Shown piece by piece: positions 24,229 to 33,806 of a stretch of DNA of 48,096 bases (position 1 is its first letter; every line of letters begins with the position of its first letter). A program made the translations under genes and the position numbers. The notes beneath the pieces were generated by a model, which searched no databases, was not told the DNA's origin, and saw only the letters and a list, made by a program, of their open reading frames with translations. Source of the stretch: Gordonia hirsuta DSM 44140 = NBRC 16056 (GTDB taxonomy: Bacteria; Actinomycetota; Actinomycetes; Mycobacteriales; Mycobacteriaceae); assembly GCF_000333015.1 (NCBI RefSeq), contig NZ_BANT01000020.1, positions 1 through 48,096 of the forward strand, read 5' to 3'.

Positions 24229-25867
24229 GCCGATCCTTTCCGGATTCCAGGCCGAGCAGATCGACGGCCCGGGAACGCATCTCGACCTTGCGGACCTTAC
24301 CGGTGACCGTCATCGGGAAACTGTCGACCACGTGCACATACCTGGGGATCTTGTGCCGGGAGATGGCTCCTTCGGCGAACTCGCGCAGGGTCTGTGCGGT
24401 CATCTCGGGGGCGCCCTCTCGCAGCTGCACCCAGGCCATCAGCTCCTCGCCGTACTTCTCGTCGGGAACACCGATCACCTGCGCGTCGACGATATCGGGG
24501 TGGGTGTAGAGGAATTCCTCGATCTCGCGGGGATAGATGTTCTCCCCGCCGCGGATCACCATGTCCTTGATGCGGCCGGTGATCCGGACGTATCCGTTGG
24601 CTTCCATGACCGCCAGGTCGCCGGTGCGCATCCAGCCGTCGTCGCCGAGCACCTCGGCGGTCTTGGCCGGATCGTTGCGGTAGCCGAGCATCACCGAGTA
24701 GCCCCGGGTGCAGAACTCGCCGGCCTGCCCGCGCGGCACGGTCTCGCCGGTGGCCGGATCGGCGATCTTGATCTCCAGGTGCGGGCCCACCCGTCCGACG
24801 GTGCCCACCCGCAGCTCGAGCGGATCGTCCATCCGGGTCTGCGTAGACACCGGGGAGGTCTCGGTCATGCCGTAGCAGATCGAGACCTGGGCCATGTTCA
24901 TCTCCTCGATGACCCGCCGCATCACCTGCTCGGGGCACGTCGAGCCGGCCATGATGCCGGTGCGCAGACTCGACAGGTCGTACTCGGCGCCGGTGTCCAG
25001 CAGCGCCAGTTCGGCGATGAACATCGTCGGCACGCCGTACAGGCTGGTGCAGCGGTACTTCTGCACCGCCGCCAGGGTGGCGGCCGCGTCGAAGGCCGGT
25101 GCCGGGATCACCATGGCGCAGCCGTGCGCGATCGCCGCCAGATTCGCCATCACCATGCCGAAGCAGTGGTAGTACGGCACCGGCGTGCAGATCCGGTCGG
25201 CCGGGCCGTAGTCGAGCAGGTGTCCCACCAGGTAGCCGTTGTTCCCGATGTTGCGATGGCTGAGGGTGACGCCCTTGGGGTTGCCGGTGGTGCCGGAGGT
25301 GTACTGGATGTTGATCGGGTCGTCCGGGTCCAGTCCGGCGGCCGCGGCGTCCAGCTCGGCCAGTTCGGCCCCGCTCGGCCGGGTCATCAGCGCCGCGAAC
25401 TCCGGCGACTCGAAGACGATCACCTCGCGCAGGTCCGGCAATTCCTCGCGGACGTCGGCGAGCATCTGCGCATACTCCGAATCCCGGAAGTGGTGCGCGG
25501 CCAGCACCACCGCGCTGCCCGACTGCGCCAGCGCATAGGCCACCTCGTGCCGGCGGTACGACGGATTCAGCACCACCAGCACGATTCCGGCCTCGGCCGC
25601 GGCGAACTGGGTGAGCACCCACTCCCAGCGGTTGGGTGCCCACAGCGCCAGCCGATCACCCGGCGCCAGCCCGAGCCGGCGCAGCCCGGCCGCCAGCGCC
25701 CGCACCTGTTCCCGGAACTGGCGGTAGGTCCACTGCTGATCGGAGACGGCGTCGATCAGCGCGATCGCGTCCGGGTGCGCGTCGGCGGTGCCTGCGAGCG
25801 TCTGGCCGATGGTGGTCTCCAGCAGCGGCGGGTGCTTCTCCCCCACCGCATAGGACGGTTCGGTCAC
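24215..25867 (-). CDS. Acyl-CoA ligase (FadD35-like)
   Basis: 550-residue AMP-forming acyl-CoA ligase starting at a GTG with AAAGGA upstream. It has the phosphate loop [16 protein letters not shown], the [10 protein letters not shown] motif, [17 protein letters not shown], and the hinge and lysine region [21 protein letters not shown] and [12 protein letters not shown]. Length and locus match FadD35 of M. tuberculosis. The acid substrate is uncertain; medium-chain or branched acids are likely given the operon, for example isovalerate from outside the cell. It is separated from citE by 41 bp of tandem repeat and overlaps aacS by 14 bp. Confidence 0.85.
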   Translation of the reverse strand: MTEPSYAVGEKHPPLLETTIGQTLAGTADAHPDAIALIDAVSDQQWTYRQFREQVRALAAGLRRLGLAPGDRLALWAPNRWEWVLTQFAAAEAGIVLVVLNPSYRRHEVAYALAQSGSAVVLAAHHFRDSEYAQMLADVREELPDLREVIVFESPEFAALMTRPSGAELAELDAAAAGLDPDDPINIQYTSGTTGNPKGVTLSHRNIGNNGYLVGHLLDYGPADRICTPVPYYHCFGMVMANLAAIAHGCAMVIPAPAFDAAATLAAVQKYRCTSLYGVPTMFIAELALLDTGAEYDLSSLRTGIMAGSTCPEQVMRRVIEEMNMAQVSICYGMTETSPVSTQTRMDDPLELRVGTVGRVGPHLEIKIADPATGETVPRGQAGEFCTRGYSVMLGYRNDPAKTAEVLGDDGWMRTGDLAVMEANGYVRITGRIKDMVIRGGENIYPREIEEFLYTHPDIVDAQVIGVPDEKYGEELMAWVQLREGAPEMTAQTLREFAEGAISRHKIPRYVHVVDSFPMTVTGKVRKVEMRSRAVDLLGLESGKDRHGSQ

Positions 25868-25880
25868 GGCCTTGTCCTTT

Positions 25881-25922
25881 CTCGTCGTGTTCGTCTCGTC
25901 GTGTTCGTCTAGTCGTGTTCGC
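25881..25922. repeat. Triple 14-bp tandem repeat over the citE stop codon
   Basis: Three copies of CTCGTCGTGTTCGT-like units occupy 25881-25894, 25895-25908 and 25909-25922. In the third, CTCG has become CTAG, which makes the TAG stop of citE (25909-25911) on the minus strand. The units lie between citE and the ribosome-binding site of fadD. Confidence 0.8.
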
Positions 25923-26754
25923 CGACGCGCCGCAGCACCGCGAGCGCCTGCCCGAACAGCGGGGCGTCGACCATCTGGCCGTCGAGGGCGAAGACACCGC
26001 CGCCGAACTCTTCGGCTGCGGCCAGCACGCGGCGTGCCCAGTCGATCTCCTCCGGCGACGGGGTGTAGCCCTCCCGCACCACCGGTACCTGGGAGGGATG
26101 GATGCAGGCGGTACCGGCGTAACCCAGGGCCACCGCATCGCGAACCTCGAAGCCCAGGCCGATCACGTCGGCGATGTCCACGTGCACCGCGTCGATCGCG
26201 GCCTTCCCGAAGGCGCCGCAGACCAGCCGGACCTGAGCGCGCACCAGGGAGGGCACATCCCGGTAGTTCCCGGCGCCGGGCTCGTCGATACCGAACCGGC
26301 TCGATTTACCGCCCAGACCGGCGACCAGGTCCTCGGCACCCCACATCAGACCGACGCAGTTGTCGACGGCCGCGATCTGTTCGCAGCGCACCGCGCCCAG
26401 CGGGGTCTCGATCAACCCGATCACCGCGTAGTCCAGCGCCGCCACCGATGCGGCGTCCTCGGCTTTGGCGAGCATCACCACGCGATAGCCGGTCTGCGCC
26501 AGGGCGGCCAGATCGGCGGCGTGATCGTCGGTGCCCACCGGGTTCACCCGCACGATCACCCGCGCCGGATCGAGCGGGGTGTCCACCAGGGCTTGGCGGG
26601 CGGTCGGTTTGTTCTCCGGGGCGACCGCATCCTCCAGATCCAGGATCACCACATCGGCGCGGTCGGCGGCCTTGACGTAGCGCTCGGGCCGATCGGCCGG
26701 GCAGAACAGCAGCGCCGGTCCGGCCGGCTGCCAGGATTGCGGGGGCAGGCTCAT
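25909..26754 (-). CDS. citE: CitE-like HMG-CoA/beta-hydroxyacyl-CoA lyase
   Basis: 281-residue HpcH/HpaI-CitE-family lyase. It has the opening [37 protein letters not shown] with Asp and Glu for magnesium, the arginine in VIVRVNP, the LIETPLGAV glutamate, and the [13 protein letters not shown] motif. The TIM-barrel length is complete. Its relative Rv2498c splits (R)-HMG-CoA and citramalyl-CoA, linking leucine and itaconate use. The ATG overlaps the maoC TGA (TGATG). The C-terminus ends GEHD at a stop that lies in a tandem repeat. In this operon it should make acetyl-CoA and acetoacetate. Confidence 0.85.
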   Translation of the reverse strand: MSLPPQSWQPAGPALLFCPADRPERYVKAADRADVVILDLEDAVAPENKPTARQALVDTPLDPARVIVRVNPVGTDDHAADLAALAQTGYRVVMLAKAEDAASVAALDYAVIGLIETPLGAVRCEQIAAVDNCVGLMWGAEDLVAGLGGKSSRFGIDEPGAGNYRDVPSLVRAQVRLVCGAFGKAAIDAVHVDIADVIGLGFEVRDAVALGYAGTACIHPSQVPVVREGYTPSPEEIDWARRVLAAAEEFGGGVFALDGQMVDAPLFGQALAVLRRVGEHD

Positions 26755-27248
26755 CACAGTTCCTCCGGGTTGAGCCGGACCAGCGTCGAGCGTGCGGCCC
26801 GGGCGACCAGGACGCCGTCCTGGTTGCGTCCGATGTGGGTCAGATTCACCACGCCCTCACCGGGGCGTGATTTCGAGACGCGTTTACCGGTGCACTCGGT
26901 CTCGGCGTACAGGGTGTCCCCGGCGAACAGCGGCGCCGGGAAGGCGATCTCGGAGAAGCCCAGGTTGGCCACCAGGGTGCCCTGGGTCAGCTGCGACACC
27001 GACAGTCCCACGATCATCGACAGCGTCATCATCGAGTTGATCAGCCGCTGCCCGTCGAAGCCCGGCTGGGTAGCCGACCACGCCGCATCCAGGTGCAGCG
27101 CCTGGGTGTTCATGGTCAGCGTGGTGAACAGGACGTTGTCGGCCTCGGTCAGGGTGCGTCCGGGCCGGTGCTCGTAGATCGCCCCGACCTCGAACTCCTC
27201 GAACCACAGGCCGCGCTGGGTGATGCGGTGCTCCGGCTGCTCGGTCAT
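26754..27248 (-). CDS. MaoC-like enoyl-CoA hydratase
   Basis: 164-residue single hotdog domain. The hydratase motif region reads ALHLDAAWSATQPGFDGQRLINSMMTLSMIVGL, with the Asp-His pair positioned as in R-hydratases, and AETECTGKRVSKSRPGEGVV follows. The ATG (27246-27248) overlaps the fadE TGA (ATGA), which proves the start; the longer open frame to 28073 is a shadow of fadE. Its relative Rv2499c hydrates 3-methylglutaconyl-CoA or itaconyl-CoA ahead of the CitE lyase. Together with citE, which starts at the maoC stop, it should convert 3-methylglutaconyl-CoA to acetoacetate and acetyl-CoA. Confidence 0.85.
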   Translation of the reverse strand: MTEQPEHRITQRGLWFEEFEVGAIYEHRPGRTLTEADNVLFTTLTMNTQALHLDAAWSATQPGFDGQRLINSMMTLSMIVGLSVSQLTQGTLVANLGFSEIAFPAPLFAGDTLYAETECTGKRVSKSRPGEGVVNLTHIGRNQDGVLVARAARSTLVRLNPEEL

Positions 27249-28414
27249 GACGGCAGTCCCAGCGACCGCGCGATCAGCATCAGCTGCACCTCGGTGGTGC
27301 CCTCGCCGATCTCCAGGATCTTGGAGTCGCGGTAGTGCCGGGCGACCGGGTACTCGTTCATGAAGCCGTAGCCGCCGTGGATCTGGGTGGCCATGCGCGC
27401 ATTGTCCATCGCCGCCTCCGAGGAGATCATCTTGGCGATGGAGGCTTCCTTCTTGAAGGGTTTGCCGGCCAGCATCTTCGCGGCCGCGTCGTAGTAGGCG
27501 GTGCGCGCCACATGCGCGCGGGCCTCCATCCGGGCGATCGCGAACGAGATGGTCTGATACTCGTTGATCGGTTTGCCGAACGATTGCCGCTCCGCGGCGT
27601 ACTTGATGGACTCGTCCACGCAGCCTTGCGCCACACCGGTGGCCACGCCGGCGATCGCGATACGCCCCTCGTCGAGGATCGACAGGAAGTTGGCGTAGCC
27701 GCGGCCGCGGGTGCCCAGCAGATTCTCCTGCGGCACCCGCACATCGGCGAAGCTCAGCGGATGGGTGTCGCTGGCGTGCCAGCCGACCTTGTCGTAGGCC
27801 GGTTCGACGGTGAAGCCCGGCGTGCCCGACGGCACGATGATGGTGGAGATCTCCTTGCCGCCGTCCTCGCGGCTGCCGGTGACCGCGGTGACGGTGACCA
27901 GCGAGGTGATGTCGGTGCCCGAGTTGGTGATGAACTGCTTGGCGCCGTTGATCACCCAGTCCGGGCCGTCGGCCACGGCGGTGGTGGCGGTGGCTCCGGC
28001 GTCGCTGCCGGCGCCGGGTTCGGTGAGTCCGAAACCGGCGATCTTCTTGCCGGACACCAGGTCGGGCAACCACTGCTGTTTCTGCTCCGGCGTGCCGAAC
28101 CGGAAGATCGGCATGGCGCCCAGACCGACGCCGGCCTCCACGGTCATGGCGACCGACTGGTCCACCTTGGCCAACTCCTCCAGCGCCAGCGCCAGGGCGA
28201 AGTAGTCCCCGCCCATCCCGCCGTACTCCTCGGGGAAGGGCAGGCCGAACAGACCCATCTCACCCATCTGCGCGACGACCTCGTAGGGGAAGGTCTTCTC
28301 CCGGTCGTGCTGATAGGACACCGGCGCCACCACCTGCTGCGCGAAATCGCGCACGCTGCCGATGAGGTCGGTGTACTCCTGGCTCAGTTCCATCTCGAAT
28401 ACCTTCCCGCTCAC
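27245..28414 (-). CDS. Acyl-CoA dehydrogenase (FadE19-like, probable isovaleryl-CoA)
   Basis: 389-residue FAD-dependent acyl-CoA dehydrogenase with all family landmarks: [43 protein letters not shown], and [19 protein letters not shown] near the C-terminus, with the catalytic Glu in QLMLIARSL context uncertain. The GTG start (28412-28414) overlaps the accA TGA (GTGA). An internal ATG (MELSQEY) eight residues in is an alternative. The operon position before the MCC genes and the MaoC-CitE pair suggests isovaleryl-CoA as substrate, as for FadE19 in mycobacteria. Confidence 0.88.
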   Translation of the reverse strand: MSGKVFEMELSQEYTDLIGSVRDFAQQVVAPVSYQHDREKTFPYEVVAQMGEMGLFGLPFPEEYGGMGGDYFALALALEELAKVDQSVAMTVEAGVGLGAMPIFRFGTPEQKQQWLPDLVSGKKIAGFGLTEPGAGSDAGATATTAVADGPDWVINGAKQFITNSGTDITSLVTVTAVTGSREDGGKEISTIIVPSGTPGFTVEPAYDKVGWHASDTHPLSFADVRVPQENLLGTRGRGYANFLSILDEGRIAIAGVATGVAQGCVDESIKYAAERQSFGKPINEYQTISFAIARMEARAHVARTAYYDAAAKMLAGKPFKKEASIAKMISSEAAMDNARMATQIHGGYGFMNEYPVARHYRDSKILEIGEGTTEVQLMLIARSLGLPS

Positions 28415-30462
28415 TCGTTCTCGTCGGTCTGTACCTGCGCCAGCACCTGCTGCGCATCGACTTTCTGTCCCACCGTGACCGTGATCGCCGCGATTCCGGC
28501 GACCGGTGCGGTCAGGGTGTGTTCCATCTTCATCGCCTCGACGACCACCAGCGGCTCACCGGCCGTCACGGTCGAGCCGTCGGTGCCGGGTACGGCCACC
28601 ACGGTGCCGGGCATCGGGCTGCGCACATCACCGGCGGCCGCCGCGGCCGAGCCGGCGGACAGGGTGCGGGCCGGTTCCATCACCCAGGTACCGTCCTCAC
28701 CGCACACCCAGCGCCGGGAACGTTCCGGAACGACGACCCAGGGTTCACCGATGGTGCTGGTGCGCACGGTCATCGCGGGCCCCCCGCGGTGATCCAGCTG
28801 GACCGGACCGCTCCACAGGGGCTCGTCGTCGCCGTCGTCCGCAGACTGTGCCGTGACGGTGACCTGCGCGGTCAGCGCCTGCGGATCGGAGGCGGTGACC
28901 AGCGAGGACACCGTGTAGGTGTCGTCACCGCAGCGCAGCCGCTGCACGATCGGCGCGGGGGCACCGTTGCGGAAACCGACGGCGCTGCTCCACAGATCGT
29001 CGGCGCTGCCCAGGTCCAGATCGCCCAGGGTGCCGGCGATCAGGGCCGCCGGGGTCGGTGCGGGCGCGGTGTAGTCGACCACCAGCCGGTCGAGCAGCTG
29101 CGTGTCCAGTTCGGCTTGGCGCACCTGCGGCTGGGCCAGCACATACCGGCAGAAGTCGATGTTGGTGCCGACTCCGGCCAGCACGGTGGCCGCCAGCGCC
29201 TCATCGAGCCGGTCGAGGGCCTCGTCGCGGTCGCTGCCGTGACAGATCACCTTGGCCAGCATCGGATCGTAGTCCGAGCCGATCACCGAGCCCTCGTCGA
29301 TTCCCGAGTCGATGCGCACCCCGGGACGCCGGGTCGGCCAGTCCAGCGCCCGGACCGTGCCGCCGGTGGGCAGAAAACCCATCGCCGGATCTTCGGCGTA
29401 CACGCGGGCCTCGACGGCATGGCCGTTCAGGACCACCTCGTCCTGACTGATCGCCAGCACCTCGCCGCGGGCGATGCGGACCTGCTGTTCCACCAGGTCG
29501 ATGCCGGTGACCAGCTCGGTGACCGGGTGCTCCACCTGCAGGCGGGTGTTCATCTCCATGAAGAAGAAGTCGTCCGGGGCGTTAGCCGAGACGATGAACT
29601 CGACGGTGCCGGCGCCGGTGTAGCCGACGCTGCGGGCCGCATCGCAGGCCGCAGCGCCGATCCGCTCGCGTGTCTGCGGGGTCAGCAGCGCCGACGGCGC
29701 CTCCTCGATCACCTTCTGGTGGCGGCGCTGGAGGGAGCATTCGCGCTCCCCCAGGTGGATGACGTTGCCGTGCGTATCGGCCAGCACCTGCACCTCGATG
29801 TGCCGGGGGGTGGCGACGAAGTGCTCCAGGAACAGGGTGTCGTCGCCGAACGCCGAGGCGGCCTCGCGGCGCGCGGTGATCAGCGCCCCCGGCAGGTCGG
29901 CGGGGTCGTCGACGCGGTGCATACCCTTGCCGCCGCCGCCGGCACTGGGTTTGATCAGCACCGGGAAACCGATCTCGGGGGCGGCGGCGATCAGTTCGTC
30001 GTCGGTCAGGCCCGGCCGGGACAGTCCCGGGACCACGGGCACGGATCGTTCGCTGACCGCGGCCCGTGCGGTGATCTTGTCGCCCATGGTGGCGATCGCC
30101 GCGGCGGGCGGGCCGATGAAGATCAGGCCGGCCGCCTCCAGGGCGGCGGCGAGCTCCTGGTTCTCCGACAAGAAGCCGTAACCGGGGTGGACCGCGTCGG
30201 CGCCGGTGGCCACCGCCGCAGCGATCACCTTGTCGATGTCCAGATAGCTCTGCGTCGCCGCGGCCGGTCCCAGGCGCACGGCCGCATCGGCGGCACGCAC
30301 ATGGCGGGCGTGCGCGTCGGCGTCGGAGTAGACGGCGATCGCGCGGATCCCCATGGCGTGCAGGGTGTCGATGACGCGGCAGGCGATCTCGCCGCGGTTG
30401 GCCACCAGCACGCTGCGGATCGGGCGGTCCGGGTTCTGCTGTGGCGGGGTCTGTTCAGTCAT
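28411..30462 (-). CDS. accA1: Acyl-CoA carboxylase alpha subunit (3-methylcrotonyl-CoA carboxylase)
   Basis: 683-residue biotin carboxylase/biotin carrier fusion. The carboxylase part starts [16 protein letters not shown], has the ATP-grasp loop [12 protein letters not shown] and the [14 protein letters not shown] motif. The carrier domain ends the protein with the biotin site [11 protein letters not shown]. The ATG (30460-30462) lies 5 bp after the accD stop; a longer open frame to 30804 is an accD shadow. With AccD it fixes bicarbonate on 3-methylcrotonyl-CoA, the biotin step of leucine breakdown. The length and locus match AccA1 (Rv2501c). Confidence 0.93.
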   Translation of the reverse strand: MTEQTPPQQNPDRPIRSVLVANRGEIACRVIDTLHAMGIRAIAVYSDADAHARHVRAADAAVRLGPAAATQSYLDIDKVIAAAVATGADAVHPGYGFLSENQELAAALEAAGLIFIGPPAAAIATMGDKITARAAVSERSVPVVPGLSRPGLTDDELIAAAPEIGFPVLIKPSAGGGGKGMHRVDDPADLPGALITARREAASAFGDDTLFLEHFVATPRHIEVQVLADTHGNVIHLGERECSLQRRHQKVIEEAPSALLTPQTRERIGAAACDAARSVGYTGAGTVEFIVSANAPDDFFFMEMNTRLQVEHPVTELVTGIDLVEQQVRIARGEVLAISQDEVVLNGHAVEARVYAEDPAMGFLPTGGTVRALDWPTRRPGVRIDSGIDEGSVIGSDYDPMLAKVICHGSDRDEALDRLDEALAATVLAGVGTNIDFCRYVLAQPQVRQAELDTQLLDRLVVDYTAPAPTPAALIAGTLGDLDLGSADDLWSSAVGFRNGAPAPIVQRLRCGDDTYTVSSLVTASDPQALTAQVTVTAQSADDGDDEPLWSGPVQLDHRGGPAMTVRTSTIGEPWVVVPERSRRWVCGEDGTWVMEPARTLSAGSAAAAAGDVRSPMPGTVVAVPGTDGSTVTAGEPLVVVEAMKMEHTLTAPVAGIAAITVTVGQKVDAQQVLAQVQTDENE

Positions 30463-30467
30463 GTCTC

Positions 30468-32048
30468 TCACATCCGGAAGACGCCGTTGTTGACGTCGGC
30501 CAGCGGCGCATAACGGCAGGTCTCCAGCGCCAGGCCGAGCACGGTGCGGGTGTCGGCGGGATCGATGATCCCGTCGTCCCACAGCCGCGCGGTGGAGTAG
30601 TAGGCATCGGACTGCTCCTCGAACTGCCGGCGGATGGGCTCCTTGAAGGCCTCCTCGTCGGCGTCCGACCACTGCGTTCCGCTGCGTTCGTGCTGGCCGC
30701 GGCGCACTGTGGCCAGGGTGTCGGCGGCCTGCGGGCCACCCATCACCGAGATCCGCGCATTGGGCCACATCCACAGGAACCGCGGCGAGTAGGCGCGGCC
30801 GCACATCGAGTAGTTGCCGGCACCGAAGGAGCCGCCGATCATGACGGTCAGTTTAGGCACTCGGGCGCAGGCCACGGCGGTGACCATCTTGGCGCCGTTC
30901 TTGGCGATTCCGCCCTCTTCGTACTGGCGTCCGACCATGAAGCCGGTGATGTTCTGCAGGAAGATCAGCGGAATCCGGCGCCGGTCGCACAACTCGATAA
31001 AGTGCGCACCCTTGAGCGCCGATTCGGAAAACAGCACGCCGTTGTTGGCGACGAAACCGACCGGGTGCCCGTGCAGGCGGCCGAAGGCGGTCACCAGCGA
31101 AGTGCCGTAGCCCTCCTTGAACTCGGTGAACTCTCCCCCGTCGGACAGGGTTGCGATCACCTCGCGCACGTCGTACGGGATCCGGGGGTCGGTGGGCACG
31201 ATGTCGTACAGGTCGGTCTGCGGGCGGGCCGGCGCCTGCGTGGGGACCGTCTCCCACTGCGCGGCATCGCGCGGGCCGAAGGTGGCCACGATCTCGCGGA
31301 CCTTCGCCAGCGCCTGCTCGTCGTTGTCGACCAGATGATCGGTGACGCCGGAGATCGTCGAATGCATCGCGCCGCCGCCGAGGTCTTCGGCGGTCACGTC
31401 CTCGCCGGTGGCCGCCTTCACCAGTGGCGGGCCGGCCAGGAAGATGGTGCCCTGCTGCGCGACGATGACGTTCTCGTCGCTGATCGCCGGCACATAGGCG
31501 CCGCCGGCGGTGGACGATCCCAGGACCGCGGAGATCTGCGGTATCCCGGCAGCGCTCATATTCGCCTGGTTGAAGAAGATCCGGCCGAAGTGCTCACGGT
31601 CGGGGAAGACCTCGTCCTGGTTGAGCAGCATCGCCCCGCCCGAATCGACCAGGTAGATGCACGGTAGCCGGTTGGCCGCGGCGATCTCCTGCGCCCGCAG
31701 GTGCTTCTTGACCGTGACCGGATAGTAGGTGCCGCCGGAGACGGTGGCGTCGTTGGCCACGATCATGCACTCGCGCCCGTGAATGCGTCCGACACCGGCG
31801 ACCACCCCGGCGGCGGGCGCCTTGTCGTCGTACATGCCGAAGGCGGCCAGCGGCGCCACTTCCAGGAACGGCGATCCGGGATCGATCAGCTGGTCGATAC
31901 GGTCGCGCGGCAGCAGCTTGCCGCGGGACAGGTGCCGTTCGCGCGCCTTGGCACCGCCGCCGGCCGCGGTGGCGGCCAGCCGTTCCTGCAGCAGGTCGAC
32001 GTTGATGCGATGCTGCGCCGCCGGCCCCACCTTCTCCGCGTTCGCCAT
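30468..32048 (-). CDS. accD1: Acyl-CoA carboxylase beta subunit (3-methylcrotonyl-CoA carboxylase)
   Basis: 526-residue carboxyltransferase of the propionyl/methylcrotonyl-CoA group. Both crotonase-like halves are present, with oxyanion-hole segments at [14 protein letters not shown] and [18 protein letters not shown], and the MCC-like [35 protein letters not shown]. The ATG (32046-32048) has AAAGGGA five bases upstream and follows a palindrome by eight bases. It is the first gene of the operon. Transfers carboxyl from biotin of AccA to 3-methylcrotonyl-CoA, judged from the operon and from similarity to AccD1 (Rv2502c). Confidence 0.92.
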   Translation of the reverse strand: MANAEKVGPAAQHRINVDLLQERLAATAAGGGAKARERHLSRGKLLPRDRIDQLIDPGSPFLEVAPLAAFGMYDDKAPAAGVVAGVGRIHGRECMIVANDATVSGGTYYPVTVKKHLRAQEIAAANRLPCIYLVDSGGAMLLNQDEVFPDREHFGRIFFNQANMSAAGIPQISAVLGSSTAGGAYVPAISDENVIVAQQGTIFLAGPPLVKAATGEDVTAEDLGGGAMHSTISGVTDHLVDNDEQALAKVREIVATFGPRDAAQWETVPTQAPARPQTDLYDIVPTDPRIPYDVREVIATLSDGGEFTEFKEGYGTSLVTAFGRLHGHPVGFVANNGVLFSESALKGAHFIELCDRRRIPLIFLQNITGFMVGRQYEEGGIAKNGAKMVTAVACARVPKLTVMIGGSFGAGNYSMCGRAYSPRFLWMWPNARISVMGGPQAADTLATVRRGQHERSGTQWSDADEEAFKEPIRRQFEEQSDAYYSTARLWDDGIIDPADTRTVLGLALETCRYAPLADVNNGVFRM

Positions 32049-32056
32049 CGATTCCC

Positions 32057-32082
32057 TTTCAGTTATCGGCCATTAACTGAAA
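32057..32082. promoter_or_regulatory. Operator palindrome TTTCAGTTA-N8-TAACTGAAA
   Basis: A perfect 9-bp inverted repeat (32057-32065 and 32074-32082) with an 8-bp TCGGCCAT centre lies between the accD ribosome-binding site and its -10 box. The position, covering the expected transcription start, is ideal for a repressor. The TetR gene at 32135 is the natural candidate to bind it. Confidence 0.8.
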
Positions 32083-32085
32083 TGG

Positions 32086-32114
32086 AGAATACGGCACCGT
32101 CGCGGCTTTGTCAG
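32086..32114 (-). promoter_or_regulatory. Sigma70-like promoter of the acc-fad operon
   Basis: On the minus strand -35 CTGACA (complement of 32109-32114) and -10 TATTCT (complement of 32086-32091) are 17 bp apart. The start of transcription would fall in the palindrome at 32057-32082. This is among the best -35/-10 pairs in the window. Confidence 0.7.
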
Positions 32115-32134
32115 CGGTACCCGCGAATTCTGTT

Positions 32135-32737
32135 TCAGCCCAGGCCGGACAGCAGGGCGGCCAGGGCCATCTCGGTGAGCAGCGCCCGCAGACGCGCCTG
32201 TTCGAAGTCGGGCAGCCGCGGCGAAGAGTTGAGCAGACCGAAGGTGGCATGGGCCCGCACCCGGGACTCCGATTCGCTCAACGGGTGCCCGTTCGCTTCG
32301 GCCACCGCGATCAGCACCTGCACCCAGGTCTCCACGTAGCGCCGCTGGAGCGAACGCACCCGGCGGCGGGCATCGTCGGTCAGTGCATCCAGATCGCGAT
32401 CCTGAATGGCGATCAGATCGGGTTTGGTGACCAGCACATCGATGTGGAACTCCACCAGGTTGGCCAGCACCTGGACCGGGGTGCCGCCGCGGTCCACCAC
32501 CTGCTCCCCACCGGACTGCAACCGCTCGCTGATATCCAGCAGCAGCTCGTCGAGCACCTCGTTCTTGGAGTCGAAGTGCCGGTAGACCGCCGGGCCGCTG
32601 ATGCCGACCTCGGCGGCGATGTCTTCGAGCCGGACCGAAACGAAACCGCGGCGCGCCATCTGGCGCGCCGCGGCTGCGAGCAACTCCGCGCGCCGAGCGG
32701 CCTTGGCCTGCCCGCGACGCGTGGTGGGAGTGGTCAC
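32135..32737 (-). CDS. TetR-family repressor (BkaR-like)
   Basis: 200-residue TetR regulator. The N-terminal helix-turn-helix (about 15-60) has RRAELLAAAARQMARRGF, then VRLEDIAAEVGISGPAVYRHFDSKNEVLDELLLD. The C-terminal ligand domain is about 140 residues. The GTG start (32735-32737) overlaps the TGA of the upstream membrane protein gene (GTGA), so it is made from the transcript of the upstream cluster; the open frame to 32926 is its shadow. A palindrome lies 52 bp downstream, in front of accD, the likely target. In mycobacteria Rv2506 (BkaR) represses the same kind of operon. Confidence 0.82.
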   Translation of the reverse strand: MTTPTTRRGQAKAARRAELLAAAARQMARRGFVSVRLEDIAAEVGISGPAVYRHFDSKNEVLDELLLDISERLQSGGEQVVDRGGTPVQVLANLVEFHIDVLVTKPDLIAIQDRDLDALTDDARRRVRSLQRRYVETWVQVLIAVAEANGHPLSESESRVRAHATFGLLNSSPRLPDFEQARLRALLTEMALAALLSGLG

Positions 32738-33357
32738 TGAGATTCGTTGCGTCCGTCCAGCACGACCGCGGCCCCGATCAGCCCGAGCTGCACCGCCCCC
32801 AGGATCAGCGAGACGATGGCGCCGGCACCCAGGCTGATGAACCCGGGCATGGCCAGGGCGCAGGCCAGCAGGCCCAGCCAGGACACGACCACCAGGGCCG
32901 CCACATGCGGCAGGTACTTGCGCCACTTGGGGGCCAGGAAGGCGAAGGCGGCCACACCGGCGGCGCCCAGGAACAGCAAGAAGTATCCCGGGGTGAAGAC
33001 CATCGTCAGGAAGGCGGGAATACCGATCTCCCCGTTGAGGTCATCGGCCCAGCGCTCGGCCTTGCGGTCGATGTCGTCACTGATGGTGACCCACGACAGG
33101 AAACCCATGATGTAAGTGATCAGTCCGGCCACACCGGAACCGAGCGCCAGTTTGAACGGCAGCGGGACTTCGGCCAGGAACGCCGGACCGCTGGGGCCGG
33201 CCGGGCCGGTCGGAGCACCGTAGCTCGGCGGCCCCGGGTAGGGCCCCTGTCCCTGCCCCATCGGCTGACCGTAACCCGGGTACTGCTGGCCCCCCGGCGG
33301 CGGCTGATGCGGCGGCTGGCCGCTCCAGGTCTGTCCGTAATTCGGATTCTCAGTCAT
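32734..33357 (-). CDS. DUF5336-like four-helix membrane protein
   Basis: 207-residue protein: a Pro/Gly/Gln/Tyr-rich N-terminus (about 60 residues, with GQQYPGYGQPMGQG) and four hydrophobic segments (about 70-90, 110-130, 142-160, 175-200). The layout is that of the Rv0954-like protein at 21154 but shorter, so it is probably a second DUF5336 member. The TetR gene starts on its stop codon. It is 26 bp after the RDD gene on the same strand, so it is likely part of that small operon. No enzymatic motif is seen. Confidence 0.65.
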   Translation of the reverse strand: MTENPNYGQTWSGQPPHQPPPGGQQYPGYGQPMGQGQGPYPGPPSYGAPTGPAGPSGPAFLAEVPLPFKLALGSGVAGLITYIMGFLSWVTISDDIDRKAERWADDLNGEIGIPAFLTMVFTPGYFLLFLGAAGVAAFAFLAPKWRKYLPHVAALVVVSWLGLLACALAMPGFISLGAGAIVSLILGAVQLGLIGAAVVLDGRNESQ

Positions 33358-33383
33358 TCTCGTATTGAATCACGTGGCCCAGG

Positions 33384-33806
33384 TCACCGATATACGACCC
33401 GGGTGCGCACGGCCAGATCGTGCACCGCTCGCCGTTTACGGGACAGCACCACCCAGGCCAACCCGAGCGGGAACACCGTGCACAGCGCCGCCCGGCCCAC
33501 TGCGTGCAGAAAGTACGGATTGGCCGGTGTACTGCGGCGCACCACCGCCAGCCCCATCACCAGCTGACCGATGGTGCGCCCGAAGACCTGCCAGCACAAC
33601 GCCTGATAGCCGATGGCCACGGCGAAGAAGGCGTGCAGGGTGAAAACCCACGGCACCTGCGGCAGATGAAAGGTACGGGGCGAGACGATAAAGGCCACCA
33701 GCACGACCACCGCGTAGATCACCACCAGATTCAGCAGCACCACCACCAGGTCGATCACCGCGGCCAGCACGCGGCTGACGATGCCCGCTTCCCGAGCGGC
33801 ACTCAC
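33384..33806 (-). CDS. RDD-family membrane protein
   Basis: 140-residue protein with three hydrophobic segments. It carries the RDD pattern: AGIVSRVLAAVIDLVVV with Arg and Asp in the first helix, then QVFGRTIGQLVMGLAVVR, and a basic end SRKRRAVHDLAVRT. The GTG start (33804-33806) overlaps the TGA of the upstream LD-repeat gene. RDD proteins are poorly understood; some act as sodium/proton exchangers. In several actinobacteria an LD-repeat protein precedes an RDD protein, as here. Confidence 0.8.
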   Translation of the reverse strand: MSAAREAGIVSRVLAAVIDLVVVLLNLVVIYAVVVLVAFIVSPRTFHLPQVPWVFTLHAFFAVAIGYQALCWQVFGRTIGQLVMGLAVVRRSTPANPYFLHAVGRAALCTVFPLGLAWVVLSRKRRAVHDLAVRTRVVYR

